Source of the DNA: Baffinella frigidus
Lineage: Eukaryota > Cryptophyceae > Cryptomonadales > Baffinellaceae
Assembly (NCBI GenBank): GCA_026770585.1
Contig: MU646358.1
Location: 303,286-316,925, forward strand
Reading direction: 5' to 3'
DNA length: 13,640 bases
The notes under the pieces were generated by a model that worked only from the letters and a program-made list of their open reading frames with translations, was not told the origin of the DNA and searched no databases. Shown piece by piece: positions 5,915 to 9,466 of this stretch. Both the position numbers and the translations under genes were made by a program. The stretch's first letter is position 1, and each line of letters starts with the position of its first letter.

Positions 5915-8900
5915 GTGTGATATACGTGTAATATACGTGTAATATACGTGTAATATACGTGTACGTGTAATATACGTGTACACGTGTAATATACACCGCC
6001 TTCTGCGTTTGTGCGCAGGCGGGATGCATCCCAGCTCTGCCTCACTCGGGTTGACTGATCGGGGTGTAGGGGTTAGGGCTGTAGGGTTTAGGGTTGTGGG
6101 GTGTAGGGTGCCCCGGCGCGGCGTGCGTCAAAGCAAAGTTCTGCGCTCTGCCTCAGTCGGCTTCGCTCGTCGTTTTTTCTTAGTATACGTTGTATACTTG
6201 GTGATATACGACTCTGGGTAGGTGACCTTTCGACATCTTCTTGTCTCGTGTCGCCTCCCCCGAGACGCACAAAATTTGACGGATGTGCGGTAGGATGTGT
6301 ACCACAAACCCGGGAAATGAACGCTCGGTTTCCTGCGCCCCGCCTCAGTCGGTTTCGCTCGTCGTTTTCACGCCAGCATTCGACGGATGTGTGGTAGGAT
6401 TTGTAGAACAAACAGTTGACTAGGTTGTACCAGAACCCCGGGAAATCAACTTCCGGTCTCCTGATTTTGAGGAGGATAGATTGACTCAAGCAGAGGTAGA
6501 AGGTCCGCGCCCTGGATCATGCCAACCTCTCACACCGACACTCTCCTGTGCCGGGATGGGTCCTAAAGGACCTAAAAGACCTAAAGGACCTAAAGGATAG
6601 GTCCTAAAGGATAGGTCCTAAAGGATAGGTCCTAAAGGATAGGTCCTAAAGGATAGGTCCTAAAGGATAGGTCCTAGAGGACCTAAAGGATGCACTTTAG
6701 GTCCTAAAGGACCTAAAGGATGCACTGCATCCCTGGCCATCTGCATCCGCGCCAGCACAAAATGGACCACAGCAAACCGCATCGCAGTTTGTGCGTGTGC
6801 GCTGTTCGTCAGAAGCAGACACTGCGATCGAGTGGGTGCTGTTTTTTTTGCAGCACAAAGGGCGCCGGGCGCACAATCTGCATCCCGGCCAGCACGAACC
6901 GCATCGCAGCGCAAACTGCATCCCACCACAAACTGGACCGCAGCACAAACTCATGTGCGGGGCGACTCAATTCAAACCGTGTTTTTGCTATCTTGGGATG
7001 GATTTTACTATATATCAAAGATATATGTCGAAGCTAATATAGCAAAATAAGAGAGTCACCATCCTTAAGATAGCATAAAAGGCGGTTTAGATTGAGTCGC
7101 CCCGCACACTAAAACTGCAACGGGGGCGTTTGGTGCAGGAAGCGCGCCGCTCCCCGCCACCGGTTTCATCTCTTCCGAGATGAAACGGCTAGGGACCACG
7201 CAGGGCGTTTGTGTAGTAAAGGCTAGGGACCACGCAGGGCTGGAGGGGGGGTATTCAAAAGTCAATTTTCAACGGAAAATTGGATTCAAAAGTCATTTTA
7301 GGGAGCAAACGGCTCCAAGGGCGACCCAATGGATCAAAGGGCGACCCTGGAATACCCCCACCCTGTGTGGACCCCCCCGTGCAGGTTCCGAACGCGTTCG
7401 TCTTTCTATTATTCCTGGTACAAAGACTGGGTCTTTCTATTGTTCCTGGTACAAAGCGGCCGGAATCCGGACGCGGATTAGTACGTATTGTCCGTCTCCG
7501 CGTCCGGATCCACCTGCCCTCCCGAATCACCACCTCCAGCCACTGCAAGAGGGAAAGTGTATTTGATTCATTTAGTACGGATCGAACCTCATAGGCTGAC
7601 GGCCTGAAAATGGGATAGTTAGGCATATGGCATTGCCTAGGACCTCCCACCGTAGGCCGAGGGATCCTAGGACCAAAAAGTCTCGGCCTACGGTAGGAGG
7701 TCCTAGGCAATGCCGTAGGCCTAACTGACCCAGTCGATTTGATGTGCGGGGTATCGTCGCTTTGTACCAGGAATAATAGAAAGACAGTCGATTTGATGTG
7801 CGGGGTACAGTCGGTTTGATGTGCTGGGTGTCGTCGCGTGCAGTGGCTGGAGCTGGTGGTTCGGGAGGGCAAGTGGAAGGACCCGGACGCGGAGGCGGAT
7901 CTGCTTCTCCTTGATCCCCCTGAGGCAAGAACCCCGAAGCCCGAGACCCTCAGCCCTAGATCCTAAGCCCTGCACCCTAGACCCTAGACCCTAGACGCGG
8001 ACGCTGACCTGCTGATCCTTGATAGCCCATGCGAAGTAAGAACCCCGAAGCCCGAAATCCAAAGCTCTGGATCCTCAACCCTGGATGGCTCTACAAGTGG
8101 TGTAGCGGGCACAGCGTCATCCAGAGATGGTTGCCGTGACGGTGCTTGGGCGGTGGGTGCAGTCGTCTCACCTTGCCTGTTGGGAGGGGGACCCGGACGC
8201 GGAGGTGGACCTGCTGCTTCTTGACCCCCCTGAGGTAAGAACCCCGAAGCCCGAGACCCTAAGCCCTCAGCCCTAGATCCTACACCCTAAGGCGGACCTA
8301 CTTCTCTTGGATGGCTCGGCGGAGGGAGTGTGCGCCCTCGCGCTTGTTTAAAGTGAGGGGGGGGGGGCCTTCGCGCTTGTTTGAAGCGAGGGTGTGTGCG
8401 CTTGTTTAAAGTGAGGGGGGGCGTCCCTTCGCGCTTGTTTAAAGTGAGGGTGTGTGCGCAGGTTCCGAACGCGTTTGCTGGCTCATCAAACCGACTGGGT
8501 CTTTCTATTATTCCTGGTACAAAGACTGGGTCTTTCTATTGTTCCTGGTACAAAGCGGCCGGAATCCGGACGCGGATTAGCGCTGCGACCCTGCTGAAAC
8601 AGAATCTCCCACACAGTGGGCTTCGAAGGAAAGTTCGGTGAATAAGATGTCTTTGTACCGAGCAACGCTTGATTAGTACCATCAACATAAATAGACCGAT
8701 CTGCGAAGCCCGCTGTGTTCATAGGCTAACGGCCTGAAAATGGGGTAGTTAGGCATACGGTATTGCCTAGGACCTCCTACCGTAGGCCGAGGGACCCTAG
8801 GACCAAAAAGTCTCGGCCTACGGTAGGAGGTCCTAGGCAATGCCATAGGCCTCACTACCCCATTTTCAGGCCGTTACCCTATTACTGTGAGTGTGGGGGA

Positions 8901-9421
8901 GTGCAGGGTGGCGATGGGTCGGCACCCAGCGCTGGTATCCATGCCGCCAAGGCATGCATATCGGAATCTTTGGACGTGTAATGTCACGATGCTAGAATTC
9001 TGTGTTTGTGATTGGTTTCTGGTTCAGCACGCGGATGGAGGACCGGTTTCGTTGTCGTGTCTTTCGCCTTTTCACCGATCATACAAAGGCCCTAGTGGTT
9101 TGCGCGGTCGCGCTATCAGTGTTACAGAGCGGAACCTACTCCGAATTTTGCGATTTTATGGGCACCCAATAAATTTCGTCATACAGGCGTGTCTCTCGGT
9201 TTGCGGCAGAACGTGCATGTGGCGGCCCTAAACCCCAAACCCCAAACCCCAAACCCCAAACCCCAAACCCCAAACCCCAAACCCCAAACCCCAAACCCCA
9301 AACCCCAAACCCCAAACGGCAGGACGGGCACGTGGCAAAGAAGCGCCGCACGACAGAGGCCGAACCGGACGTGACGCTGGACAAGGTGTGTGTATCAACA
9401 GACACACACACACATACACAC

Positions 9422-9466
<45 letters not shown>

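Noticed and set aside
7163-7186. Rho-independent terminator
   Set aside because: The hairpin has no following T run and the genome is eukaryotic.
7255-7872. 205-residue minus-strand open frame
   Set aside because: It runs through a foldback element, the 31-base tandem units and the inverted exon relic, so it is an artefact of repeats.
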